From Synanceia verrucosa (Eukaryota > Chordata > Actinopteri > Perciformes > Synanceiidae): a stretch of DNA of 64,000 nt. The stretch spans positions 6,200,501 to 6,264,500 of the forward strand of contig CM056556.1 of assembly GCA_029721515.1 (NCBI GenBank), read 5' to 3'. Shown here piece by piece: positions 1-12,029 of the stretch. The translations under genes and the position numbers were made by a program. Every line of letters starts with the position of its first letter. The first letter of the stretch is position 1. The notes under the pieces are model-generated. The model made no database searches. It was not told where the DNA came from and was given only the letters and a program-made list of their open reading frames with translations.

Positions 1-860
1 TCTGCACTGGGATCAGTGTTTGGAAGGAAACACAGTGCGTTACTAGGGGCTTATTCCTCCAGCTTCTACTGGCCATATGGAAAGACCCTGTAGCAGGGCG
101 TGGGAATCCCCTCCACCAGGTCAAAGGGCAAGAGGCAAAGACCTGCCATCAACCAGCAGAGCTCTGAGTACCCTCCCTCTGTTCTTCACACAAATACAGA
201 AGAATGTACAGACAGATTTAATGGGATGTTGAATAGTAAAAAAAAATGGGTGCTCTCTTGCGTTTTGTTAGCTCTACACTAAAAACAGATTCTGTAATGT
301 CAGATGTCTATGTGGGTGGTGACTAGAACAGAAGACAATATATTCTTCATTAGGGTTTGAACTGTGCTGGAGGTGTCGAGCATAAATGTTTATGAAAAAT
401 TAATGCCTTCATGTGTGCAATTAATGGAAGAAAATGTAGAGAGTCCCTCCTACCAAAGCACAAAGAAACCCAGCAACTGTTTTCAACCCTGGATACAAAT
501 CTATTACCAAAATAAATAAGAACATGAATTAATAAAACATGTGTGCATTCTGGATGTTGGTTTATTGAATTACTTTTCAGTTTGGCCCAGGCCCATTACT
601 ATGGAACATCCTTCATAAACCAGTTTTATATATCTTATGAAGCACAGGACTGTGGTTACACAGATGTTCAGCTTAGTTAATTTCTGCTTTTGTCAATAAT
701 ACCTCTCTGTTTTAAATCAGTGCGTGGGCTCACTGTTGTTATCCAGTTACTCCATGTACTTCTGTTTCCCTCATTTCTTGCAAATGTTGCCCTCGTTCCT
801 CCTCTACCCATCCATGTTTTCTGACTAATTTATCCCCCTCCATCTATCATCGATTCATCC
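1..860. other. No gene recognised
   Basis: AT-rich unique sequence with scattered AATAAA/ATTAAT motifs. No splice-bounded frame or repeat found. Confidence 0.5.
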
Positions 861-876
861 TCCCATCTATGCAGAA

Positions 877-910
877 AGAGAGAGAGAGAGGAGAGAGAGA
901 AAGAGAGAGA
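877..910. repeat. (AG)n microsatellite
   Basis: GA/AG dinucleotides with two one-base slips. Confidence 0.9.
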
Positions 911-1086
911 ATACACCAGCAGAAAGCTGTTGAGTCATACTGTGCAGGAGGGAGACGGCATGTCGAAGATCAAACAAAGCTCACCCGCGACTCAACGAAT
1001 GCACTCTCTCCGTCTTTCTCCCATCGCTTCTTTCCTCCTTCTTTATTCACTAAATCTCTCTACCTCTTTTTTTTTTTCATTTTCAG

Positions 1087-1304
1087 TCAGCCGTGACGTT
1101 AGTACCCAGCCTGAATCCCACTGCTACCCTCTAAACCCCACCAGCCAAAGCAAGAGCAACAACATCAGTAACAGCAGAGGCCCAGACCAGCAGAACAGCT
1201 TCAAAAGCAGGAAGAGCAGTTTAGCCCTGGAGTGCTGGAGCGAGGAGGGAGGCACACTGACGCACGCAAACAGAAAAACTGTTTATTTATCCAGCGTGAA
1301 ATAA
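1087..1304 (+). CDS. Candidate terminal exon, Ser/Asn/Gln-rich peptide
   Basis: The product is not recognised. A long pyrimidine tract (about 1008-1084) ends in TTTTCAG, an excellent splice-acceptor context. It is followed by an open frame of about 72 codons, entered with two bases completing a codon, ending at TAA 1302-1304. The peptide begins SRDVSTQPESHCY, is rich in Ser, Asn, Gln and Lys, and contains FKSRKSSLALECW. It has no transmembrane segment or known domain that I can see. No AATAAA signal was found close downstream and no companion exon was found nearby. A chance open frame after a pyrimidine-rich stretch is a real alternative, so this is only a candidate. Confidence 0.22.
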
Positions 1305-2557
1305 GGCATTTGCTCAACAGCGCCATTACAAGTTAACTCTCTACATCTATTGGTTAAGCTTGGTAATAATACCACTTTATGGACACCAGGAAGTTTATTT
1401 TCTTTCAAGGGCATCATGGAGAAGGTAAGGATGAAGGGCATTTCTCTTTTTGTCAACATAGTTTTGGAGAATGGACTCCATTTATTCCAGTCTATTATTA
1501 ATAATAATATACTGTAGATTTACAGCATTAGCTCTGGTTCAGATATGATCGATTTCCCTCCATCACGAAGTCTTAATCTTTGCATTAAAACTGCTGAGAG
1601 CCAATTTATCAGCATTGATTAATAGCTGGTGCCTTTGTGTTCTCACATACTGATACCAGAACTTAAATCTGGGATGATTTTAATTATATCTAAAACTACA
1701 AGATTCAGGACAAAATGTGCCTGGTCAAATTTTTTTCTAAAATCTGAATGTGTGATAAAATAACCATATTAAATACAATTATTCTCTGGAGCAGCTAACA
1801 TCCACTGCCTGTGTGTGCTTATGAGTATGTTCTGTATTTTGGTGCACATGTTTGATTTTGGCTGTTTGGGTTAAAAGGAAAGGGGACATATGAACCACAT
1901 ACACGACTGCATTTACATAGTAACTCAAGGCATAAGTGGATGACATTCAGGGTGGCTTCAAGGCAGTAATCTATTTTACACATTCTGAAAGAAAGTATGA
2001 AAATACTTGAGAGCACCACAGGCAGCAGCTACTGAACAATCCACTTAGTTATCTAACAAGCACTCTGATTGGCAGATCTTACAAAATCCCCACCCCTTTG
2101 CAGCATCAGCCTCATCAGCATGTAAATACATTCACGAGTACGTCCTCAGAAGCTCATCACCTGCTCAGTGGAAGACGCAAGCTTCACACACTTTTTTCTG
2201 CCAACAAAGGCAAACATGTCTCATCGCCAGAGGTAACCAACGTGTGCACAGCAGAAAACTGCTCAGAAAGTTCAGGCTGCCATATGTTTGACTGTGCAAA
2301 AAGTTCCTGGATGTTGTTGACTCGCTGGAAACATATGGCACACATGTAGAGTTTGCCAGATATCCACACTCTAGTTTATTTGTACTATAGCCATCTCATT
2401 TTTGAGACTGACTTCAGCTGCTGCAGATTTTGTGGATTAAACATGCAAATTTAAAAAAAAAAAAGTAAGAGAACTTTTTGGGCAGAGATTTTCTGGAGAC
2501 GGTCTCCCCCATTAAGTTGATCAGAGACAGTGATATCTCTTCTCCTCTGAAACTCAC

Positions 2558-2671
2558 TACAGAGACGTCATCGTAGATGACAAAATATTCCACTGTGAAC
2601 TGTGGCCTGATGTGACTGGAGTTCAGGCCGCAGACCCGAGCGACAGTGACACTGTCAGAGGAATGTTCTGC
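2558..2671 (-). CDS. Candidate internal exon, 38 codons
   Basis: The product is not recognised. On the minus strand GGTCCAG precedes base 2671, and base 2558 is followed by GTGAGT (2557-2552), a near-ideal donor. The enclosed 114 bases are exactly 38 sense codons (phase 0-0) beginning AEHSSDSVTVARVC and ending VEYFVIYDDVSV, with codon use that looks protein-like. The open frame continues past both sites: upstream is a hydrophobic run ending ALMLPFGVQA, so a signal-peptide start is another reading. The plus strand of the same segment is also open (DVIVDDKIFHCELWPDV, to TGA near 2708) behind CACTACAG, which weakens either call. Confidence 0.2.
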
Positions 2672-2879
2672 CTGGACCCCAAACGGGAGCATCAGAGCAA
2701 ACGTGAATGAAGAAACGGTGGCCAGATATGAGAGGAGGGATGGAGAGCATAAATTTTAAAAAAGAAGTTGCGACAATGAAGCCAGTGACAAGCATGGAGA
2801 AACAGAGTGATGCTGGGAGAGTCAAAACACATAGAGAAAGTGGGGCCTAGGTGGGCGGGGCACGGAGACTCAGATCTAT

Positions 2880-2965
2880 TTTTAATGCCTCTGACTGGGG
2901 ATCAGCAAAAGGAATGTATAATTACAGCCTCATGAATAATGCAGGCTTCTTTTAATTAGCCACAC
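2880..2965. other. Candidate conserved non-coding block
   Basis: Medium-complexity AT-rich sequence, free of simple repeats, with homeodomain-type TTTTAATTAG and POU-like CATGAATAATGC motifs. Conservation is inferred from texture only. Confidence 0.2.
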
Positions 2966-4830
2966 CAGGCCCAGTGTAGCAACTGCAGCAGACGGGACAA
3001 ACACATGCACGATCATCGACAGTATATTTATATATACTTGTCCACAGAAAATGATGTGACCGGTGCACATATGTGTGTCACTTGAAACATATGTGTGTGC
3101 ATGCTAAACATGCACTCACACTCTGCTCCTGGGAGACGGGAGTCAAATGAAGAGGTGGAATGATGAGCTAAGGATTGGTGTCTTGGTGATGACTCTGATA
3201 GGCTTCACAGTGGAGAGGAGCCCCTAGACACCACTCAAAGAGCTGCACACTGTCTGCCTGTCATGTGTTAGATAACCCCCAATATAAAAGTATGAATTAT
3301 TAAACATCTGACTGGATAATATTACAAAACCTTGCTGTAACCATATAAAGACATGCTGGCAGAGGCTGTGCGCTCTTTCTGTATTTTTAACACACATGCA
3401 CGCTCACATGCATGCACGCCAACACGAACAAGGGAATTTCTGGCATACAAGTCATGCAGAGACGCCAATTGTGTGGGCTGGAAAAGAGGGTAGAGGAAAT
3501 CTGATTCTAAGAGGCAATTAATCAAATCCTTCTCATCTATAATTCAGCTTGAGCTATTTCATTAATTAACAGTGTTTGGGTTGTCTATGCAACATTATCA
3601 AACATGGATCAAGCCGGAACAGACTTCAGTGAGATGAGTTCTCATCAACCTGCCTTGATGACCGAATGGAGATTGAAATGGATGGTCGAAGCTCCACCAG
3701 GAAAAACTTAACTCTGTCCACACATCAAGAGGAGGCAGGAAACTGGATCCAAGTTGGAACGACACATCAAGACGCCGGCAGGATGTTGGTTGTTATCTGG
3801 AAACTCGACTTCTCCCATCTTCAGAGCCTTAATTTGTAAGCTAATTTGTGGCTGGCAAAGACAGGCTTGAGTATGGGAGAGGATATTGGATGTAATTCAG
3901 TGTCTCACTCCATCTTCGTTTGTTGATTTAAGCTTAATTGGCAATGAGGGTGCTGCGTTCCTGATTTGGGGCAGGCGGGGTACATGACGACTAGAGCATC
4001 GAAAATTAGTCCTGCTAGGTTGTTTAAAGGGGCAAACTTCACATCACAGCTGAAGGAAAACACAACAAAAGACAAACAGGTATATTTTCTGACTTATGCA
4101 ACGTTTTAACATTCAGCCCGTTCATAAATAAGAGGCAACATAAAATAATAACAGCAAGGATTGTCCAAGGTGACTACAAACCCCGCTATTATGCTCAACA
4201 TGCACAAGGTTGTTCCTATATGCACCAACAGCATTTGGATCCATCATCTATAGGGGGAAAAGTGTGTGTTTGAGGTAAGGGGCCGCCTCCCGGTGTGTGA
4301 CATAAATAATAAATACACACTTTTCCAGATCAAAAGTTAAAAAAGGTTAAAAAAAAAAATACTGGCGAGTGTTTTTTCCCTTCTCCTGGCTTTTCTTCCT
4401 TTTTCCTACATCTTTGTACAGCCTTTATTCTGTACTGGCATAGAACAAACAGGAGGAGAAAGGTCAAAGTGTCAAAGCTTCCCCATTAGCGTATGGCCTC
4501 ATCAGAAACACCTCGAGGCAGAAGACATGACAAGAGTGCATCTGAGTGTGAGAGACCTGTCTTATAGAAGATCTTCACCACCCCTGCTATGATGATTAAA
4601 ATGCAAGATATATCTCAACCAAACATCCAAACATGTTGGCTCCAGATCTGCACAATAAGAGAGACAAATATTATGACAGCTTCTATCCAGCTTTTGACTG
4701 TGAGTCTGTTCATTCTCCAGCTACCAATATGATTTATGTCGGATTAATTCAGTACTGGATTTACGAGTAACAGGACTGAAAACACACTGATTAAAATTAA
4801 AAACAACTCAGACTGGACAAATCAAACACG

Positions 4831-5341
4831 GGGGCTGTGTCCGGAATTCCATACTAACATGCTATTGAGTATGCTAAAACAGTATGTTTTTTTTTTAGTA
4901 TGTTTGAATCCTTAGTATGAATCCAATAATGGGTGAGGTGATTCTATTTCCGGTAAATATTACAGTATGCAAGCACTGGACACTACGCCGGCATAAATGT
5001 CCCACAATGCAATACAGCAGTAACAACAACAACAATACAACGGACAATGGCGGTTCTTAACATATATAATAACATATCAAGGGTGTATTATTAGATTATT
5101 TTTATTAGATGCATTAATATTGCAGACTGCTGGTAGAGGTGAGGCTGGCATGGGTTACCACGGTTACGGGTCTCCAATCCAACCCGCAACAGGCTCTCAG
5201 GAAGTGCGTTGCTTCAGCAATAAGCAGTGCGTCCGAAAAGATGCAAACTACATTTATTCGCTCAAAAGTATGTTGAATGATAGTACACATATTGAGTATG
5301 TAGTGTATATAGTATAGTATGGGATTTCAGACAAAACCCGG
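4831..5341. mobile_element. 'agtatg'-rich inverted-repeat element
   Basis: The left end GGGGCTGTGTCCGGAATTCC and the reverse complement of the right end CGGGTTTTGTCTGAAATCCC, each followed by CATACTA, form an imperfect TIR of about 26 bp. AGTATG/CATACT motifs recur just inside both ends. The middle (4990-5220) is non-coding. It resembles non-autonomous DNA transposons known from fishes. The target duplication is not resolved. Confidence 0.6.
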
Positions 5342-5404
5342 CTCTAGATAGGGCCTCAACCTCTCCACTAGATGTCACTAAAACCTGCACACTGCACCTT
5401 TAAA
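5342..5404. repeat. Teleost dispersed-repeat fragment
   Basis: Contains CTCTAGATAGGGCCT and CTAGATGTCACTAAAACC, ending GCACACTGCACCTTTA. These are blocks I recall from a very common fish repeat. It lies between the 4831-5341 element and piggyBac-like copy 1. Confidence 0.4.
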
Positions 5405-5415
5405 CATAATATTTA

Positions 5416-5862
5416 TTAACTCTTTGACGTATTTCAATGTTATTTAAAATCCAACGCTTGAATGCCATGGATGTAATAATACCTCAAAGTGGTTTTTCGG
5501 CAGGGGGTCGCTTTCGCCCACTGCCTATGAGTAATGTTGGGGCTTCTGGGAGATGTAGTGGAAGCATAAAGAGATGGTTTACGCCACGGACATCAAAGCA
5601 GGAAGTGGAGACAATCGAGATTAGAGAGAAAAACACGGTTTCTGGCCAAAAATTGGTGATTTTTTTTGAAAGTGGCCTCTACTGTGCTTCTGATAAAACA
5701 AGACTGGAACAAGGTAAACACAAACATTTTTTCATGATGAAATAGAGAGTCTCTTCTTTCATTTGAGCTATTCAGTGTTTTCAGAGTCATAGTACAAAAT
5801 ATTCTGTGGGTCTTGAAGTATGACTCAAAAATGGGCAATAACGCTGGCACCAGGCACTTGCA
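5416..5862 (+). mobile_element. piggyBac-like MITE, copy 1
   Basis: Begins TTAACTCTTTGACG, that is TTAA plus the terminal CTCTTTGA motif shared with copy 4. The body shares long near-identical blocks with the copies at 27101, 50741 and 60399, for example GATGAAATAGAGAGTCTCTT and CAAAATATTCTGTGGGTCTT. It is the longest copy here. The right end decays after GGCAATAACGCTGGCACC and no clean terminal repeat remains. Assignment to the piggyBac type rests on the TTAA targets and terminal motif seen across copies; no transposase is present. Confidence 0.7.
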
Positions 5863-6434
5863 TCAAGTTTAGTTGGTGAAACTTGAGGTAGTGAATCAGT
5901 GTGCCTTTATTTCTGTTCAGTACAAAACTCAGGTACAGTGTGCACAAAAGCTCTCTTGCGTATAACAATCATATTTTACCCTTTTTCAGTGGAAACACAC
6001 ATTTAAGTGCTGAGATGAGTGATTCATCTGAACCTTTTTTTCCTGTTTTCCCTATTTTTACACTGATGCGTAATCCATGTTAAAAACACATTCTGCAGAG
6101 CGTGATAACACATATTCATACAGTCTCACTTGCATATTTTCTTAAAGGGACATGACTATTTTTGATGGCAGAATTTACCATTTTACCCGAGATTCAGCTA
6201 TCTTCCAGTCAAATGTATTTAGTAAGAATTACAACTGAAGCTACTCACTATGTGCACCACCAGTAAACTTATGAAGCATACTGAGCCATGGGACTTGCCA
6301 AGGGGAGGGGCTGCAGTTGGAGGCGGAGGAACACTGTCGTGTAGCAGAATGAAAACATGCCAAGCTGAGGGAAGTGTCATGGTGGGAGGATGCGTTGGTA
6401 ATTACCCCAGCAGCCATTGGTGGGGCTGTTGACT

Positions 6435-6455
6435 TCTCTCTCTCTCTCTCTCTCT
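6435..6455. repeat. (CT)n microsatellite
   Basis: Uninterrupted CT run, followed by TTCAGG. Confidence 0.9.
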
Positions 6456-6828
6456 TCAGGAGTGGGATAATTTGAGCAACTCTTCTGGCTAAATCAATGC
6501 GTCAGCTGCAGCTAGCTCATTACCCAAGCCACCGCTGCATCTCAATGTGGCAACATGGGAATTTCTATTAGCAACCGAAAGCTCGATCTCTCTCCGTCTT
6601 TCTCTCTTTCTTCCTCCCTGTTGAATCCCTCTATCATTTTCACTTTGTCCCCTATTCCCTCTCCCCAGTCAATCAGTCACTCTTCCTTCCCACTCAGTCC
6701 CCCCTTGTTTTTGCTGCTGCCTGATACGTCTCTTTCTTTAGTGCACACCCACCCCCACACTTATTTCTCCTGGGGCCTGGGATGGCTCTGCTGTTGCATC
6801 ATGTGTTCCTACCATAACAACAGCAGCT

Positions 6829-6859
6829 TGTGTGTGTGTGTGTGCGTGTGTGTGTGTGT
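6829..6859. repeat. (TG)n microsatellite
   Basis: TG run with one GC interruption. A second TG run at 7006-7032 lies only about 150 bp away. Confidence 0.95.
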
Positions 6860-7005
6860 ACATGTGAATATACGTGAGAAGACATCCGATTCCAAAAGAC
6901 ACAAGACAAAAAGAGAAAGTTTAAATAAGGCAAAGAAGGCTGCATGGGCACTGACCCTGTCTGAACACTCTTCAGCTGGTCTGTAATTATCAGTGACTTG
7001 TGTTT

Positions 7006-7032
7006 ATGTGTGTGTGTGTGTGTGTGTGTGTG
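7006..7032. repeat. (TG)n microsatellite
   Basis: Uninterrupted TG dinucleotides. Confidence 0.95.
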
Positions 7033-7506
7033 GAGCAGTGTATACATGTGTTCCAGTGAATAACATCCCACTGCTGAATGGAAGTGAAAGTGGTTCTGGA
7101 GAAAAGCCAATGCCCAGATTTCTCAGAGACGGGCCTCACGTCACAGGGCTGGGAACATTGCCTTGTACTAAAAAAGTGCAAATACACACAAACCAGACTT
7201 GCACACACACACAGGGACACACTAAAAGAAAGTACATAAGGCAGAACACCAGGGGCACTTCACCAAGAGTCCATTTCACCTGGCCTTTTTTACTGAACAA
7301 AGACTGACATGAGAGAGAGATATCTAACAAAGCCAAGGGAAAACTCCGCCTGAATGGCAAAAAGCAAAAAGAGATAAAATGGAAAAAAAAATGGAAGAGG
7401 AGAGGGAGTCTGAAAAGTATGTTGACTGAAGAAAGAACAGCGAAATTTAATAGAAGAATAAATTGAAAAGACAGAGGGAAAGACGGACAAAGACGAGAGA
7501 GACAGG

Positions 7507-7529
7507 AAGAGAGAGAGAGAGAGAGAGAG
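7507..7529. repeat. (GA)n microsatellite
   Basis: GA run at the end of a purine-rich stretch (about 7308-7530). Confidence 0.92.
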
Positions 7530-8491
7530 CGACATATTCCACCACCAGGGAAAGTGAGACATCTGTTCAACACGACTTCAGGGGGCTTTTACTCTGATGT
7601 CAGCCTGTCACCACATACAGGACCACAGGAGTGGATACATGCTGAGTGTACACCCTATAGCATACAATGTCTCTCTTTCTATGTCGCCCTCCTCTATGAA
7701 ATTTCACAACTAAAACCTTCTTTTAACACAGAGCAGGATGAAGAGGACTGTTTCTTCCTCTCAGCTTCTCTCTCCATCTTTTTAAAATCTGCCCGTATTG
7801 ATGAGATTTTGATAAGTGATTTACACCATATGCATTTTTGGTACAAAACTATTATTCAATAATTCCCTCAATTTGTATATTTATTACTCAGAATAAGACT
7901 CCCATTGGCCACCTATTTCAATTTGCATTCCCCTCCCCTTCCTCTCTCTATTTGCACCATCTCTGCATCCTGATTGGTTAAAAAAATACAAACAAGCCAG
8001 AGGTCTGGCTATGCAAGACCACGCAGAGTAGTAAAATGAGTCAAATCAATCAGCAATATTTTTTAAATAACTGATCACCTGTTTATGTCATTGATTTAGC
8101 AAAGGCGCAACATGTGAGTAGATATTCGCTTTTCTCTGTTTTATGGCACTAAAAATAGAACCCCCCCCCATTAAAAAAAAATCAATTGGAGATGGCACCT
8201 ATTGCGACATTTTACAAACCAATCAATTAACAGAATACGAAGCATCAAATGAATCAATACTGGAAATAATCCTTATCTCCAGTCCTAATGCAGACATTGC
8301 TGTGCAGTGTGGCAGCAATCATGAGCACTCACAGGATATCCTCCAGTGTTTAGCACTATGAACTACGACATTACATAAAGGTTCATATTATGTAAACCAG
8401 AGCAGCTTAAGCCTAAAATGAACATCATTAAATTAAATTATTATTGATTTAGTGAAGGAACACATTTAAACCAAGAGAGGATTGCTTCTGC

Positions 8492-8519
8492 AAAAAATAA
8501 ATAAATAAATAAATAAAAT
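8492..8519. repeat. (AAAT)n microsatellite
   Basis: Tandem AAAT tetranucleotide, about six units. Confidence 0.9.
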
Positions 8520-8713
8520 GAATCTATAGCATGCTTGTCGTTTTCAAAATGTCACTGGCCATTACGTGACACCTGACTACAGCCCTGCAGCAGCAGTGAA
8601 CTTTTAGAGACCTCTGGTGTTGTTCATCTCAAAGGCCATCAGCCAGAGAAAATACTGCAGTCATTAAAATGATAATGATACAGTCAGAGCGACTGACGAC
8701 ATATTGATCGGAC

Positions 8714-8729
8714 CACACACACACACACA
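8714..8729. repeat. Short (CA)8 run
   Basis: Eight CA units. Confidence 0.85.
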
Positions 8730-9461
8730 GCCAATCAAGGAGTAGGACTGTGTGTGTTGTATAAATAAAGTGTGTTTATATGTTTTGTCAATAATACAAG
8801 AGCTCTTTACCGCCGTACATAAGGATTCAATGATTGCCTGAAAACAGCCAATTTGTGCTGATAAGTGATCAAATCACACACACACAGTCAGTGTCAGTGC
8901 ACACACTGCTGGAACATTAGTCATGTTTGCAGGGCAGTTTGATGATGGCTTTTATATATCATGTTAATGCTCATGAAGCTGTCACGGGAGCCTTGCAGAC
9001 ATGGGAGGTATCCCTGACATGCTTATTACATGTTGTACATCACTGGGCTGGTCTGTCACAGTGGTATGATGCATGTTGCACTTCTGTGATGGGTGCGTGT
9101 CAGCCAGGTTTGGACATGCCACATCATTTGACAATCAAAGACAGAAAAATGGTTTCGACTGAGGACCTCTCAGACAAATTTTCACTTATCCTCCAAAGGC
9201 AAGGCCACTTGTCAGGTTTCTGCTCATGATGGGGGTAAAAAAACTCAAGTTCAAGTAAACCAATTACTACATTCCTATGCACGTCCTTCACAGGCCCATC
9301 TCATTTCCCAAAGATGCACTCTCCACGCATGTCTGAGCGGCAACTGCCAATCATGATGTCAGGAGAGGCTGATGGACAATCCTCTCAGCCACTGATGACA
9401 GATGGAGAGGTTTGCGAGGGGCGGGATGGGTTCATGTCAAGGGCTCTGCTGGAAGAGGGTT

Positions 9462-9483
9462 GCTATGGCGTTGCTATGGAGAC
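9462..9483 (+). promoter_or_regulatory. Duplicated GTTGCTATGG motif
   Basis: Two tandem GTTGCTATGG copies one base apart, resembling RFX half-sites in direct rather than inverted order. Confidence 0.2.
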
Positions 9484-10918
9484 AAGGCGGACGGAGAAGT
9501 GGTTTATGATGGACGCTGACGGGTGGTCCACGCCAGAAGTTAAAGTAAAAGGAGGGAAATGTGTGCACTTAAGCGTGCTCCCTGCAATTTGCATCCATGT
9601 AAAGATGACGCATCACTTCTATCGTGATGTGTGCGCGCAGGCATTGTGAGTCCCTGCTGGCCATTATTGCATCGCTGCAATAAAGAGAAATACACACAAC
9701 AGTCAGAGCTTAACATTCAACCCTTGCATGTGGAGAGTTCAGGTCACACATACACACACACTCTGCCTGAAGCTGATGACGCAAACAGCCTTATAACTCT
9801 GGCTTGGTACAGCACTCTAGTGCAGATTGGGAGGGACAGGAAAGAAAAGAGGGCTAGAAAACAGAGGGGGGATTAGAGTCTGAGGAGTTGTAGCTGTAAG
9901 TGGAGCTGTATCTGTAATTGGAATGCAAAATGTCCAACAAGCGTGTGCATACACACATATAAGGTAGAGCCAGGCCATCAGGGAAAGTGAGATTACCACT
10001 AATCTGCATGAGTATCATCTGTAACCCTATAAAGTGATGACTCTCCTAGTCTGGGAGAGATAGCCCTCACTGAATCAAATAAGAGGAGGTAAAGGAGAGG
10101 AGGACAGTGATGGGGCATTAGGAATCAGTACCAGCTCCAGCCAGCTGGAGGCTCCCTTTCACCTGCACTTTTGCCTCATCCTCCATTCATTCTATTTTCT
10201 CTCACCTCTATTCACACCACCCTCTTCATATCTCTTTACAGTCCCCTTGTAACTTTGTTTGTATTTGACACCCTTCAACTTCTCTCTGCCCTTCTTTCCA
10301 ATTGCTTTCAATCTCACCCTCATTCTGTCTTTCTCTCTTTATGATGGTCTCTTTTTGCAGGCACTGCAATCCTGTCCAGCCACTGAGATTTTACTGCAGA
10401 GACACACAGAAAAGAGGAATACCCAACAAAACAAGACAGCTGGAGAGAGATGGGATGAGAGACTGGAGATGCAGAAATAAGCACAGAAATAGAGAGTGTG
10501 ACATGGGGGATATGTGTCTTTCTGTATGGAAAGGATAAACAGTAAGCTGGTCATATACACAGCATACACATGTTTCAGAAACCGATAGATCCGTACAGTC
10601 ATGGGGATGTTGACACTCGTGAGAAGACGTCACTATTGTTGCTAGGAGAGTAGCGAGGTGGGAGGAGGAGAGGAGGGGGCAGAAGAGGAAGAGGAGGATG
10701 AAGAGAAGGGGAGTGAAAAGGAGGCTTGATGGAGAGACAGTCAGATAGAGAGAGAGCGAGAGAGATGGAGGTGAGGAGGAATATGGTGCATGGATGGTGC
10801 CCCTGCCGATATAGAAGACAGCAGCATAGTGGAAACACCACCGCCGCCATCTCCCCCGTCTGTAATGTCAGTGATTTCACATACCATCACCTCAATGCAG
10901 AGCCCTGCTCCACTCCAT

Positions 10919-10960
10919 CACACACACTCACACCCACACCCACACACACACACACACACA
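10919..10960. repeat. (CA)n microsatellite, interrupted
   Basis: CA run interrupted by T and C substitutions, with the last 20 bases pure. Confidence 0.9.
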
Positions 10961-11121
10961 GAGCTATGGCCTTAGCCAATGAAGGGGAACAATGGGAGAG
11001 AAGAACGACACAGAGGAAGAGCACAGGGAAACAAAACTGATTGGAGGAGCAGAATAAGATGGGAGCAACAATACTGTGTGTATAAAACAAGTAATGCAAA
11101 ATCAAAGAAATATAAGGAATT

Positions 11122-11241
<120 letters not shown>

Positions 11242-11746
11242 CTAGATCTTTCTGTTGACCAGAAAGTATATAGATAATGCATGTACTCTTTCAATTCAAG
11301 AAAATTTACAGCACACAAGTGTCCCTTTCCCTGTCTCTAAAATAAAGTGATTAGAGTGAAAAAATGTAGAATTAATTATTAATGTTACTATTTCACTCCA
11401 AACCTGTGAGCTGGAGGCCACCAGCTAACACCAGGTAAACCAGCAGCTGTGTAAGATGCCTCGTTTACGCACTGCAACACATCATTATAGCCTTTCATTC
11501 AACTCATTTTCCTCTTTTCCATAAAAAATGTCCTGTTTCCTTGTGTTTTTTCATAGATCTATTCAGCAGAAAAATTTTAAAATCTGAGCAGAACTTGGCA
11601 ACTTTGCAAATTATTTCCTCTTTTATTGGAATAAAAAGTGCAAGTAAGCACTGTATGATGTTTGATTCAGCATCTGTTTGGTGGCACCTTTAGCCTGGGC
11701 CCACCCATTCTTCCTGTGATGCTGCACAAAGTTTCGCGACCAAGTC

Positions 11747-12026
11747 AGTCTGGCCAAGCTGCCGTTCTCTTCAATTTCAGATTCACCGAGAAATGGGGAC
11801 CAATGAAAATCTAGTATTTCCAACGGCTCAATTGAGGCATTTAAGGCAATGATGCACTAGCTCTTTGGATCAAGCAGTTTCCATCGCTATGGTCGCTATG
11901 CATACGTCAGAGGAAAGAGCAGTCTGACTGGTTGAAGCTGTGTCCAATAGCAAACAGAGGCATTTGATAGACATGGGTTAAGCCCGCCCTCTGAGAATTT
12001 GGTTTACAAGGCAGCTTGGCCAGACT
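11747..12026. mobile_element. MITE with perfect 17-bp TIRs
   Basis: AGTCTGGCCAAGCTGCC at 11747-11763 recurs exactly inverted at 12010-12026, bounding 280 bp. The interior is non-coding and contains several CCAAT-like motifs. I see no clear target duplication, so the superfamily is open; a Harbinger or Tc1-type origin is possible. Confidence 0.75.
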
Positions 12027-12029
12027 ACG

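Larger units (their letters stand above)
5870..8490. other. No gene; pyrimidine/purine tracts
   Basis: Holds a pyrimidine-rich stretch (6580-6740) and a purine-rich stretch (7308-7530), besides the listed microsatellites. The open frames here are products of these skewed tracts. Confidence 0.5.
8530..10918. other. No gene recognised
   Basis: Unique sequence. A pyrimidine tract ending CTTTTTGCAG at 10360 precedes a 40-codon open frame to 10480, with no other exon evidence. Purine-rich at 10640-10770. Confidence 0.45.

Noticed and set aside
5593..5850. Similar short peptides predicted at 5593 (-), 27229 (+), 50802 (-) and 60545 (-)
   Set aside because: The resemblance comes from DNA identity among copies of the piggyBac-like repeat. 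Frames shift and break between copies, so it is not a conserved protein family.
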